Of a DNA stretch of 5,660 nucleotides, positions 5,616-5,660 are shown piece by piece. Each line of letters begins with the position of its first letter. Positions within the stretch are counted from its first letter, which is position 1. This stretch comes from Chitinophagales bacterium (lineage in GTDB: Bacteria > Bacteroidota > Bacteroidia > Chitinophagales > UBA2359), in assembly GCA_020629335.1 (NCBI GenBank), contig JAHDDN010000372.1, positions 1 through 5,660 on the forward strand. The letters are read 5' to 3'. The translations under genes and the position numbers were made by a program. The notes beneath the pieces are model-generated. The model saw only the letters and a program-made list of their open reading frames with translations. It did no database searches and had not been told where the DNA came from.

Positions 5616-5617
5616 AG
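5599..5617 (-). repeat. Right inverted repeat at edge of R-M module
   Basis: Read on the minus strand, CTTTGAGTTCTGTCCAATC points inward and pairs with the left copy at 3424-3440. It covers the proposed TTG start of the methylase, so if it is a true element end, the methylase gene begins at the very edge of the element. No target-site duplication is evident outside the two copies. Confidence 0.35.
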
Positions 5618-5622
5618 GAATA

Positions 5623-5646
5623 TCAACGCCCCACCAAGCACTTCAT
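5623..5646 (-). other. Possible 7-codon leader peptide before methylase
   Basis: On the minus strand an ATG at 5644-5646 opens a tiny frame, MKCLVGR, that stops at a TGA (5623-5625) eight bases upstream of the TTG codon of the methylase. It could be a short upstream frame that feeds ribosomes to the weak TTG start, or the start of a longer methylase or other gene broken by a frameshift. It could also be chance; nothing but position supports it. Confidence 0.15.
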
Positions 5647-5660
5647 GTTAACGACTTCTA

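Noticed and set aside
1..5660. CRISPR array, tRNA or rRNA gene
   Set aside because: No regularly spaced repeats, no cloverleaf with a CCA-type end and no rRNA-like conserved segments were seen on either strand.

Overview
This window looks like an accessory region of a low-GC member of the Bacteroidota. The reasons are AT-rich coding sequence, gene starts with no clear Shine-Dalgarno sequence, and one upstream site matching the Bacteroidota -7 promoter consensus TAnnTTTG exactly. The GC-rich interspersed repeat in the middle resembles repeats I associate from memory with Saprospirales-type genomes, so the order-level placement is only a guess. Every recognisable gene lies on the minus strand, so transcription runs from high to low coordinates.

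The right part (3454-5615) is a compact type II restriction-modification module. A 425-residue DNA amino-methyltransferase (motifs DPFSGSGT and TSPPY) is followed by a 294-residue protein that resembles the Bpu10I family of restriction endonucleases. The two genes overlap by one base (TAATG), which points to translational coupling. The methylase has a TTG start or a later ATG. An imperfect inward-facing inverted repeat (GTTCTGTCCA-G/A-TC) sits at both edges of the module.

The middle part (about 2797-3453) has no gene I can support. It holds a perfect 15-bp inverted repeat with a 61-nt loop, then about 120 bases at roughly 58% GC that look like an interspersed repeat, then a 350-base stretch with several small hairpins and no recognisable coding content.

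The left part (135-2796) is a minus-strand run of small metabolic or accessory genes: a hypothetical protein, a GNAT acetyltransferase, a short-chain dehydrogenase (SDR) remnant, an intact VOC/glyoxalase-fold protein, a second VOC gene cut in half and joined out of frame to an ankyrin-repeat fragment, and an intact alpha/beta hydrolase with a hairpin terminator straight after its stop. The SDR remnant keeps only the first 20 or so and last 15 or so residues of a roughly 250-residue enzyme. Two deletion scars within 1 kb mark this as a decaying stretch. I see no functional link among the left-hand genes or between them and the restriction-modification module.
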